Assembly (NCBI RefSeq): GCF_049243985.1
Contig: NC_135379.1
Location: 19,552,001 to 19,616,000, forward strand
Origin: Paroedura picta
Lineage: Eukaryota; Chordata; Lepidosauria; Squamata; Gekkonidae
Direction: 5' to 3'
DNA: 64,000 nt
Below the pieces are notes generated by a model, which was not told where the DNA came from, did not search any database, and saw nothing but the letters and a program-made list of their open reading frames with translations. Position 1 is the first letter of the stretch, and every line of letters starts with the position of its first letter. A program made the position numbers and the translations under genes. Of this stretch, positions 39,094 through 51,000 are shown piece after piece.

Positions 39094-42000
39094 TATTTCT
39101 ATACCGCCCATTTCTTTGCAGCTCTGGGCGGTTTATATTGAAACATTCTATAACTTACATAGAATGTTATACAGACTGTAACAACAAACAACTTTCAGTA
39201 AAACATCAAAAAATTACAATAACACATGTATATAATAAATATAAATAACAATTAACAGTAACATTGGGAGGTTAATTATGTCAGTCATGGGGGGGTCGTC
39301 TAGGGGGACCAGCACGTGTTCTGAGTCGGTTGACCTCAAGCAAATGTCTGGTGGAAGAGCTCCCTCTTGCAGACCGTGTGGAACTGTGGAAGTTAGGACA
39401 GACATTTTGAGATTCAAAATGAACAAGATATTTTATTCAACTTATAGGGTACATGTCAGGTGAAATCTGGGGAAAAGGTTCTGAGGTAAACTAATATATC
39501 TGAGATAAAATCAGTACATGCACAAACTTTAGTTCTTGTGTTTTAGGCTAATGAGAATTTGTTAAGGTTTCCATAGTGTCTTAATTCTTTAATTCTTCCA
39601 GTGTTTTCCCCAATACTATTCTCTGGCTCTTTTGATTTCCAGAAGGCTGGTACACTCTTTCCAGTACCCAGACCCCATCTCTTGAAACACCAGGTGTACA
39701 ATTGCATTTGTCTTGAGTTTTTAGCTGACTATTAAGGTTTCTACAGTTTCTAACCACACTAGACTAGGGATCTCTGTACTCTTAAGCACCATCGCCCTGT
39801 TTAGACTGGATAGAGAAACTCTACCCTCACTCTTTCTCCTTTCATTGGCCTGAAGGGAAGACTTCTACTTCTCAGATTTCCTTGCCAACTTCTCCCCAGT
39901 TCTCTATTTGTGTTAAACTTCTCTCAGCTAAGACTGAAACCAGACTCTGCTCAGTCAAAGCAGAAATCTGACTGACTGACGCCTCGCCATGCTGATGCTA
40001 ACCAATCAGATTGCTTGGAACAGCCCGTCACTCAAAACTTTTTGGCTCTGTGAAAAATTAACCCTTCATAGTCTTTCAGCGGTTTCTGCAGCACGTTTAA
40101 GCTTTTGAAAACTGCAGTCCATCACAGCATACTCTACAAGCTTCATAATAGTGAATTTAAGTAAAATGTAAAATAATGTTCAATTCAGGTTTGTAGCCAA
40201 GTTGGTCCAGTGGCACCTTTAAGACCAGCACGTTTTATTCTAGGTACAAGTTTTTGTATGCATACACAGTTCTTCAGTTGCCTGTCACTGAGGTTCTGCT
40301 GTTAGGCAATTTGCCTATTTGTTGCCTTTAACCCTGAAAGGTTAAAGGCAGTCAAAACCTGTGTTATAAACACTTGTTGCTCTTTCTTTAAAATGCTAAT
40401 AACAATAGGGAAGTCCAGTTTCAGTGAGTCAGCGAATGGGTGTTGAAGGGTAAACCTAGCTTTTCTCAACTTTTTTACCTTTGAGAAACCCCTGAAACAT
40501 TCTTCAAGCTTCAAGAATCCCCAGAAATGGTACAATCCTGCAGAACATGGTTGGGAAGCATAGCTGTGTACACGGCCACCTGGGGCCCCTCCCCTGCCCA
40601 CCCCCTCCAGGCCCATCATTGGCCATTTTGAGGAGAGGGGGTAGGTCAGCATGACCATATATGGCCATATAACTGGATAAATGTTTAAAAATTAAAAAAT
40701 AATACTAATTAACTCCCACTCATTCAGGAAACTCTTCCAGGGCTTTCAAGAAACCCCAGGGGTTTTATCAAACCCTGGTTGAGAAAGCCTGGGTTAACCC
40801 CTCTCCCAATCCCATGCAATCCTTACCTGAAGTGAAGATTGTGACAAGGACAAAAGAGCTAAAGGAGCATCAAAAAAAGGAATCAAACTGAGTGATTTTC
40901 CCAGCACATTTATACTCAAAAGCTGTGGAAAAGGGTTGTTGAGCAGTTCAAATGTTATGGGATGAGGTAACCCGTAGGTTTTAATGAGTCATTAAAGCAG
41001 CAGTAAGAAGAGATGCTGGAATCTGTCAAGCTGCAGGCAGCGTCCAGGCTTGCCTTGGTGACAGAATGATGGATGATGCAGCAAAACTGCTGGCACCATC
41101 CTCAACATGGTCACTGAAGAAAGACCAGTCAGGGTTTTATCAAGCCAGTTGGAATGCATGCAAACATATAAAGCATTGCTAAGAATTTCAGGATAACGTA
41201 CAAACCTTTTATATGTCCCATGGAAAGTCAATAAAACACACAAACAAACCCTACTTCTAAATTAGAGTTCAGTAGCACCTTTAAGACCAACAAAGATTAA
41301 TTAAAGGTGTGTGCTTTTGAGTGCTTTTGGACTCTCATTTTGTCATGCTACTTCAGACCAACACGGCTACTCACTTGAATACACCCTACTTCTGAACTTG
41401 AAAAGACAAATAAAATATTCAGTTCAAGCATTTCTGAATCATTAAAACAAATAAGTTGATGTGATTAAGAAAATGTGTATTTATGATGCTCATGGCTAAT
41501 AGAAAATTTATTGTCGTGGTGTTGTACATTGGTTACTAATCCATGGCTGATATACAGCCTTTCTCAAGCTTTTGACTGTGGAGTAACCCCTGAAATATTC
41601 TTCAGGCTTCAAGTAACCCTGGAAGTGATGCCAGCTGCCTCCCTGCCCCAGCCCCAGATGCTTGCAGTGTGCATGGCATTACTGAAAAACAATGTTTGTT
41701 TCATTTTGGAGTATGCAGTACCTTGCAAAGCAAGGAAGCATTGATCTTAGCTGTCATAAAGCCCACCATGCAAAGCAGCAGTTATCCTCAAGGGAAATAA
41801 TGTTGTGATTTGGAGATCACTTGTAATTTTGGGAGATCTTCAGGTACTACCAGGAGGTTGGCGATCCTAGGAAGACCTGAGAATATTTTATTAGAGTGCT
41901 GCTGCATAGGATATTCCAAAACTAAAGGTAGCAATGGATAAATGGTGATGTTAACTTCTGAAAGGTGAAAGTGAGTACTTAATAAGGATATTTGCCAAAT

Positions 42001-45000
42001 TTTCACTTTTCTTTAGTGTCTTTGGTGCAATGAAAACTCCCTTTGTCTGGATTACCCTGTGAGGAGCATCATTCCATCATCTACGCTGTGCCCACTGTCA
42101 GAGGCTCGTTGGGGAGTCTGTTGGGGTAAGTACTGGTTGCAACTCTAGTGTGTGCTTTTAATTTGTAATTCAAGCCATAGAAGCCATCACGATGGCCCCG
42201 ATGAGGGCAGAAAGGCAGGGTATACCTTTTAGAATAAGTAAATAAAACTCAAGCTCCGATTTTCATACAAGAATTATTAACTCACCTTCTTTTGATCTGT
42301 GCAGTTAGCTTTGTGAGCTACTCATAAACTTTACATTAACCTTAACATCATCAGGGCCCATTATGCACGGCCGCCGAAACGGCGATTTCGGGTCACATGG
42401 AAAATGCGGAGGGGGAAGACGCGACGCATACCGGTTATACACGGGGCGGGGCGCGACGGCGGCAAAACCCAGAGTAACTGATTATGCACGCGCCGATCCG
42501 GGCGCCGCTTCTGGTTGCGCCCCGCTCACCCGGAAGCTGCGCTTTCTTCCGCGTTTCACTGACGCGGCCTTTTCGGCGGCATGCACCGAAGCTGCAGCCG
42601 GTTGCAGCCGGCTCCGTGCGTTATCCGTGATTTTAGTCGCCGCCATTCCACCCCGAATGTGCGCTAAAACCCCCGTGCATAATGGGTCCAGGTGAAGCAA
42701 TAGCTTTGCGATATGTTTTCACTGAGAAGTCTTTTCCCTGAAATAATTGTTGCTGGTCTTTGATCTATTTCCTGCTCTGAGTTGTAAGCTTGAGAATGAA
42801 GTCACACTTTTATATGAAGTCTACTGATGATAAATGAAATTTGATTTTTGGATCTGCTAATATGTTACATCCAGAGATGTCTTTTGGAGGAACACATGTG
42901 AGTTAATGCATTCCACAATTCTCTCTATTGATCATTCAGGGTCAAACCAGACATCATTCTGAGAGTTGTGGGAATGGAGCTTTCACATGTTTTGTTTTCA
43001 GTTAGGTGTATACAGTTCCTATTTGGATGAGGAACATGGCATTAATAGCAGGTTGACCCTGCCCTCCCCTCTAATGCCTATTTTCCAACTTGAAACATTC
43101 CTGCAACGCTACTCTGGTAGCATACAAGCACAAGCCATAGTTTTTCACTCTGATATGTCATCAAACTATAGTTTGCAGTAAACAGCAAACAAAGTCATGC
43201 AGAAGGATTGGCTTAATATACTATGGCTTGTCAGTATTCCACCATGTGTAGTTTGTGGATTGTCTAAATACAGTCACAAAGGCTGCAATCTTCTACGAAC
43301 TTTCCTGGGAGTAAATCAGCAAGGTTTACATCTTTGTCGATCTGTTTTGGAAGCCTAATTTTTTTAAAAAGCTTGTTAACTAGCGTTCAACTTGTGCAGG
43401 CATGGAGTGTTGGAAACCATGGACTTCCATCCTCTAAGGAATGGATCTCTGTATGAATGTTCCTTATGTTCGTGTTTGTTACCTTATTTCAAAATGCATT
43501 GTCAAGACTGAAATGTGCTCTGTGGGCCAAAATGATTCGATGAGATCGTTGATCATGCTTGCCAAACTGATTTTGGCCTGCGGTCAGAATAAATTGGACC
43601 TTTCAGATGACCTTTGCCCACTGGAAGTCCCCTCACGTATAGTTTTGAAATAATCTCATATGACAAAAGTAAAGGACTGTCCGTCCTTGGCTTTTAAAAA
43701 GTCAAAGTATGTGCTCTCATCAAATTGTAATCGTAATGCTTCCTGCCCTGGCTTGACTTAGAGCTCCACAATGACTATTTACATGGAGATTCAGCATGAA
43801 CTTCTTCCTTTCTCAGGGATATGAAATGAGACAGTAGGTAGGATGGGTTTCTGCCTAGCCATAGCCACCGGACATTTAGAAAATGTGACTCTGATGCTTG
43901 TTCAGTTTAATTTTGTTTTAAAACAGGCCAAATCTGAAAGCCTTTAATGGCCATTTTCTTTCCATCACATCTGCCTAATACTATAAAAAGTATAAGATTT
44001 GATCCATCACTGCCTTTCTGTGAATGGAAGGCCGCTTCAGGACACATTTTGTGTGGTGGCAGGATGGGGTCCGCAGGTGGAAATTTTGTGGAAATCCCAG
44101 CCATAGACATGATATTTGGTAGAATGAACTAATGTGCATTGGCAGTTGCTGACCCATTAATATTTGTGTGATGGACATCATCTCTGAATATGTTTAAATG
44201 AACACTTGTAGCATCAGTTTCAAGATCTTTAGGATTAGGTGACCTACAGAAATCAAAGAAACAGTAAATCGGATTTCTAGCCATGGAATCCATCCTCACT
44301 ATGCCATTCTCAAAGGGGAATAACAAGGAGAATGCTAAATTTGGGGAAATTCACAAGTTCAGTGGACCCCCCCTCCCCCGGCTGAATAAGGACATGGGAT
44401 TCTTATCTCTTTTAAAAAGCTAATGTTCCGCCCCCAAGCATTTCTCCTCTGTTCTAATCAAACTGATTACAGCATGTCATGTACCTTTGTACGCTTTACA
44501 TACCCCTCCCACCTTCTGCCCGAGATAAAAGGACATGAAAATCTTCATTCCTGCTCATTTCTGCCAAAGGGAAGTTTGACTTTTAAAAGCTTATACCCTG
44601 AAACTTTACTTGGTTTCTAAGGAGCTACTGGACTCATATTGAAGTGTTCTACTATAGACCTACATAGTAACCCTCTGAAATGCTCTTCAACAGGAAAGGG
44701 CAGACTATAAAAATAAAGTTTTTAGGATGGATGGATACTAAGATATACCACCTCTGTCCACTCATTAAATAGATGAATTATCATCTTCACTCAGCCTTTA
44801 TTACATTTCCAAGCTCCTGCAATCACAGAGTTAAGCTGTTTCCACCAAAACAAAAAAGTTTGCCTTAGTTTTATTCAGAATAATAATCAGATGGGACTTC
44901 TTTAGGGTTCACAAATCAGGCTTGGGGACTATATTAACGTACTTTAGTCCTAAATAGATAAGAATAGGAGAGGCAGGAAAAAGTAAAAGAAGAAAATAGA

Positions 45001-48000
45001 AAACACAGACTGTATGGGATACAGAAGGCAATACATTTATTCATATACAGCAGTGACTATAGCACCAGCAGCATATCTGGATAGCAAGTTAAAATTAGAC
45101 TGTATCCACACATAATTGGCTATTGCATTATCAATAAGCTTTAGCGATCATTCACAACTGGATTTTCCTTTGTGCACAAAACAATGTATTTGTTAATGTT
45201 TTCTGTTGTGCAGTGATAGTGCAGTGTTTAGCGGGTGCAACCTCTATAACTGAAACCACTGCACTCAGCAGTAAATGTATTATATTATAGCAAATTAAGT
45301 GTGATAAAGCTTGGTAATATATAACAAGGTGTTTGAAAATACATTGTGTATGTCTGCTGCCTGCACAGGAGTTAGTGCCATAGTTTGTTTTACACAGGAA
45401 CATAAAAAGAGCCCTACTGGATCAGACTAGTGGTCCATCTAGTCCAGCATCCTGTCTCGCATAGTTTCTCTGGAGGTCCAGCAACAGGGCACAGAGGCTG
45501 AGGCCTACCTCTGTTATTGCCTCCTGGCTCTGGGATTCAGTGGCTTAGTGCCTCTGAATGTGGAAGTTCCCCTCAGTCACCATGGCTAGTAGCTACTGAT
45601 AGATTTATCTGCTATCAATCTATCTAATCCCCTTTTAAAGCTGCTTATTTCCGTAGCCATGACTTCATCCTCAAGCAGTGAATTTCACATTTTAATCATT
45701 CTCAGTGTAAAGAAGTACTTCCTTTTGCCTGTCCTAATACTGTCCTTGACTGTCATTTGATGCCCTGGCATTGCCATGCTACATATTTTGAGGGGAAAAC
45801 CTCTGTCTGAGAAAACAATGCACTCATTATAAAGGAGAAAATATTTCACAGTAAACATCTTTATAAGAAGCTTGGGATAATATGTCAGATATGTCAATTT
45901 ATTATCACGACTCAACAAAATGAAATCCTGTCTACCAAAGAATTTGGCTGCAAGCTTGCCGAGTAGATGCTAATAATTTTCATAAGGTGCCACAGAGAAG
46001 TGATATCCCGTGTGTGCCTCATTCTAAAGATAAGACTTGGTTCTTGTTACTTTCAGGAACTTTATAAAATTGATTGCCTAGTGTTAATTTTGCATATTCA
46101 GTCATAAAGTGGTGCCCCTTTTCTTTTCTGCAATACAGTTTGCAGCTCTTCAGACATTTGTCCTATCTACTGGTGTGCTAACAGTGGTTCCAAACATGTC
46201 CATATTTGAAGTGTGAGAAATTGGCAAACATGTACTGGTCTTACCTTATATTGTTTGGAATCGAATCTGTTTACACTGGATAAACGTGGATCAGAGTGAT
46301 CAGTCTGTTCCATCCGCTAAGGAAATTGCAGCCATCCGTTGAGGTGAATAGTTAAGTGTGATGTTCCTTGTCTGAGTTCTTCCAGCTGCCGTGAAGAAGG
46401 AAGGTCTAGATGTGTTAATGCCTTCCCTCTGTGGACGTCCTCTCTACCAGTGTATTTCTTCATCTTTGTTAACTTCCTTTCGCCACTTCAAATGTCCTAA
46501 CATGCTGCTCTTAATTTTTGCAGTCAACTTTGAGGCTGTGATCATCACCATAGCTGTTCTAGCAGGCCTCCTTCTGCTTGTGATTGCAGGCTGTTGTTGT
46601 TATTGCTGCTACTGCCGCCGAGGCCGTCAGAGGGAGTAAGCAGTTTTTCTTTCTACCTTTCTACTTTTTCTAGGAATTTGATGTCATCACTTGCAATGTG
46701 TAATAAGATTGTCCTTAAAGTTAAAGTTGCAAGTAAAACCCAACAGGAAGCATTTACAAGTTGTGTTGCCGAACTTCTTCTCTGGGACAAAATGTTTACT
46801 GGATATGTGTTTCTTAGGATTACTGTTAGGATCACATATATGTGCCTATAATCAGACATGACAATATCCACCACTTAGGATGTGGCCTGAGTTCAGAGAG
46901 GGGGATAGCATTTGATCCCCTTTAATACTCTCAACCCCAAATCTTTTTGTTTTTAACTGGAGCTGTTGCTGCAGTTCTCTGTTAAATTATACTAATGTGA
47001 AATAGCCCAGAAAATTTGCTTTTACTGTACTTCTTATTTGTGAGTGAATTATGATAAGAGTTTTGCATGGGTGTTTTTGTTTGTTAGTTAGTTTTGCTAT
47101 CAAGTCACAACTGACTTATGGCAACCCTGTAGAGTAGCGATCCCCAACCTGTGGGCCGCGGACCACATGTGGTCCTTCGACTAATTGGAGTTGGGCCCCG
47201 AAGGACGCCTTCTTCCCCCCCCCCCGGCCCTTTATTTCATCCCCCCCAGCCCTTTACAACACACTTCATTGTTGTGGTGTGTCTGTATCTTATTTTGAAG
47301 GGATGTTTAAACATTACCATAGCGATCAGAGAGCGCTAGGGCAGTGGTTGAGAGTAGAGGAGTAAACTACCCCCCCCCCCCACTGGGCCTCAGTAAAAGG
47401 CATTGAGTGGTCCCGGGTGAGTGGTCCCCGGCGTTGAGTGGTCCCCGGTGATAAAAAGGTTGGGGACCACTGCTGTAGAGCAGTGTTTCTCAACCACCCT
47501 AGTGCCGTGACCCCAGCTGTGGCGGCAGGTGCGCAGGCACTCAACCATCTGAAGGCGGCCAGTACCATGGCTCCAGCCACCACCGCCAACCTGCCCTGGC
47601 AACCCCGCAGAGGTTGTTGGCCATTGCCTGACTGTGTGACATGACCCTGGTCTTCCCTGGAGGTCGTCTATCCAAATGCTAGCCAATCCTGCTTAGCTTC
47701 TGGATCTGATGAGATTGGATTAGTCTGGGCTATCCAGGGGACAGTAGATGAATGTACAGGATAATAAGTTAACGCCATTTGTGAAAAGTTTGTTAAGATA
47801 TGCAATCTAATATTGTAAGCATGAACTTTGAACAGTATTTGGTTAACAAATCCTTCTAGTGCATTCTATGGTTTGATCTTCAATTTATCACATGCATATA
47901 CTCCAGTTGTGCAGTGGCTCTTTAAAATCATTTGTGTTGAACAGGTGCATGCTCTTGTAGAAGCATTCAAGGGAAGATGGAAAGTCTCCCTAGTTACATG

Positions 48001-51000
48001 ATAACTTTAGAACTGCTACTTCAACAGGATGGCTTGGGCACACAAGTAGTTTTCATATTCGGGGCAGCCGAACTGTAGCTCTCCCTGCCAGCACATGCAA
48101 ATTGCGGTCCATGGGAATTTTGGTCCATGGACATCTGGAGAGCCACAATTCGGCCGTCCCTGATCTTGTCCCAAGATGGTAGTCGGATCCACAGTACAGC
48201 AGGATAAAGTGAGTATTGGAATTGGTCTTGAAGAGTTTGCACACTAGTTGCAGATATCGACTCTAACTTGAAGTCATAAAGTGGCCACTGCTGATAATTT
48301 TAATTTTATGTAAATTTTGTACTGTAGTTATGATTTTATCATGTCAACATTTATTTAGAATATATATGTCCCTGCCTGTGTGTGTTTGTGAGGTGTACTT
48401 GAGGCAGTTCCCAGTGGTCTGCCATCCGATAGCTGTAACATGTAAGTGTTTAGTTAATATTTATTTAACACTAGCCTTGTGCTAGATTCTGGGCAGGGCT
48501 TAGAAGTGGCTAAGTCTGTAGCAAGAAGGTCCATGAATTCTGTGAATTCACTGTTAATTATCGTGCCCTGTCCTGTTATTCACAGGAAGCTTGTAGTACA
48601 AAAAAACATTTGGGTGCTTGAATGCTCTTTGTATCAAATGAGCAGTTGTTTGGCAGCAGTCTCTTCAGAATTGGAGCTTGCGAGGCAAAAGAGTTACTAG
48701 GCGGTACCTTCAGCAAACTCTTGAGTTGGGGTGTTGAAAGAAATGAATGTAGTCAGTGGCGTGCTTTTTGGCCTTCAAGCAAATCCCTGGCATCTGTTTC
48801 CAGCTATGGAATAACTATGTTCTTTGGAAGATGTGTACAGATTCACTTAGCCTTGTAGTGAACATCTGTTTGCTATTCTTTAGGATGATAGTGAACTCCA
48901 GAAACCTGGCCCCTCCTAACCCCGCTTCCCCGTTTGCTCTTTCTATTTAAACCCAGTCTTGTTGGTCTGAAGTAGCACAATAAAATCAGAGTCCAGGAGC
49001 ACCTTTAAGACCAACAAAGATTTCTTCAGGGCGTGAGCTTTCGAAGAGTGCTCACACTTGAAAGCTCACGCCCTGAAGAAATCTTTGTTGGTCTTAAAGG
49101 TGCTACTGGACTCTGATTTTATTAAACCCAGTCTGCGAGACTTCAGTGAGCAGCCTTTTAGGGGACTGTGCTTTAGGATGGATGCAGATAATCATTTTTT
49201 TTTCCCCTTTAGATGCTGGGGATCAGCTCCACATGGGTGTGTTTTCTGTGATCCTGGCATTTGTGTGTTTGGGGGAACTGAGAAAAGAATACCCTTGTTT
49301 GTTTTATGTTAATTTACTTCATTTATAGCCTGCCTTTATCAACAAGACTCAAAGCAGTTTACAAAGTGTAGAAAACAATCCAGACAGTTGGCATAAGATC
49401 CAGTAGACAAGGGTAGAACAAAAGAAGCCAGCAGTCTCTTAAACTAGCTCTTCGCCCACTTCCCAGTTTTGTTTTGTTTTTTCAGCATACAAAATACTGG
49501 TGTTGGGTGGTTTGTGGAAGTGAGCACCCATTGGCATTCTTAAAAAAACAAACAAGCCCTGCAATCTGTCATCTTTACGTCATCAATGAAATGGGGAGGA
49601 GCATCCTCTTTAGTCTTGGAGTTCAGTTCTCCAAATTCTGTGAATTCCATGGAACAAATCATCAGGGAAAAATTTTAAAAATAAAGGCAGATCACATTTT
49701 GGTCGTGAAAGAGCTGGGAGAAATCTTCTGTCTCCTATTCTTTTTATGTGAGATGATGATAGAATATTACTCTTGTTGGTTCCCGACACTTTTAAATTCC
49801 AAAATACACCTGAGCTGACACTTTTAAATTCCAAAATATGCCTATTAAATGTCAAGATAGGCAATTAAATTTTTCAGCAGTTTACTGAAAATACACCCAA
49901 GAATGCATGCATGTGGAATTCAGGTTAAGTTGTAGTGGTTATTAAAGGGGTTCACTCACCTGTTTTCCCAGATACTACTTTCCATTTCTTTTAAAACCTG
50001 CATGGCAAGCGTGGGTAACTAATTTAATATTTGAACAAAGGATTTCTTTCAAGGGCACTTAGAGCTGTCTATACCACAAGCTGCCAGCCATCATCCATCT
50101 AGCTCTAGCTGAGCAGTGTCATCCACAGAGTTTACTGTCTGGGCATCCGAGTCAGTTCTGTAGTATGTTGGCAGGCAGCCTTTCACAAGGCTCTGCTGCC
50201 AAGGAGGTGGTATTTTTCCGTAGCTTGAGTAAATGCCCCAGGTGCTTTGGAGTAAAACACTTGCAGAGGTGCTGCACGTGTCACGTTTAACTCGCATGGG
50301 ACGAAACACATTAGAGAATTTACCTTGCTTTTGTCTCCGAGTGTATATAAAGTTCAGTTTTGCTGGTTTAATTCTCTAGCTCGGCTTATAAGGTCCTTCA
50401 TTAATGTGTGCTTTGCTTGGGTGCTTGGAGTCTGCTCTGACGTGGCCTTTGCCTGCTTGTGCTCCAGGTAGGACCGGTGAGGGTAAATAACCATTTGAAA
50501 TGTGTAGCGTATTGTAGAGACGCAGAATGCATACTTTTCCTGTCGCTAGCAATATCCTTGAGTTTCTTCTTCAGAAAGCCCCAGAGCTCTTTGTGTGGCT
50601 AGCATGTGCTTCCTTTGCTCAGAGTCTCCAGCTTCACAGGGCTGAAAATATTATGAAAGGACACTGTGTTGGCCTTGGAGGCTTGATGAAGTTAAAGTGC
50701 ATAGCTGTATAACCAGTCACAGACTTGGTCTGCTTTCTCAGAGGAATATCCTGCACATTTTGGCTATTCATAAATTTGGATTATCTTCTGGGATATAGCT
50801 TGAAAGTGGCTAAATCTCTTTTGGTGACCTTTCTAATAATGAAGGGTAACCTTTCTAATAATGAAGCTTCACAAAATATATTGGTATTTGCCAGCTCCTG
50901 TGCTGACAGAGTGTGCATGTGATAGATATCCAAATCCAGATCTGCACTCTGCAAAAATGAGGCAGATGTAGTTTTCCAGTTTACATCTTAACCTATTTGT

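Larger units (their letters stand above)
47077..47750 (-). repeat. 5S-derived SINE, antisense, split by hAT MITEs
   Basis: The tail TATCAAGTCACAACTGACTT then ATGGCAACCCTGTAGAG lies left of the insertions. The head region GGAGGTCGTCTATCCAAATG and CTGCTTAGCTTCTGGATCTG lies right of them. About 480 bases of MITE sequence separate the halves. Confidence 0.8.

Noticed and set aside
39396-40150. Possible solitary long terminal repeat in intron 2
   Set aside because: The boundaries are only loosely TG...CA-like, no matched short duplication was found, and no family is recognised; too weak to call.
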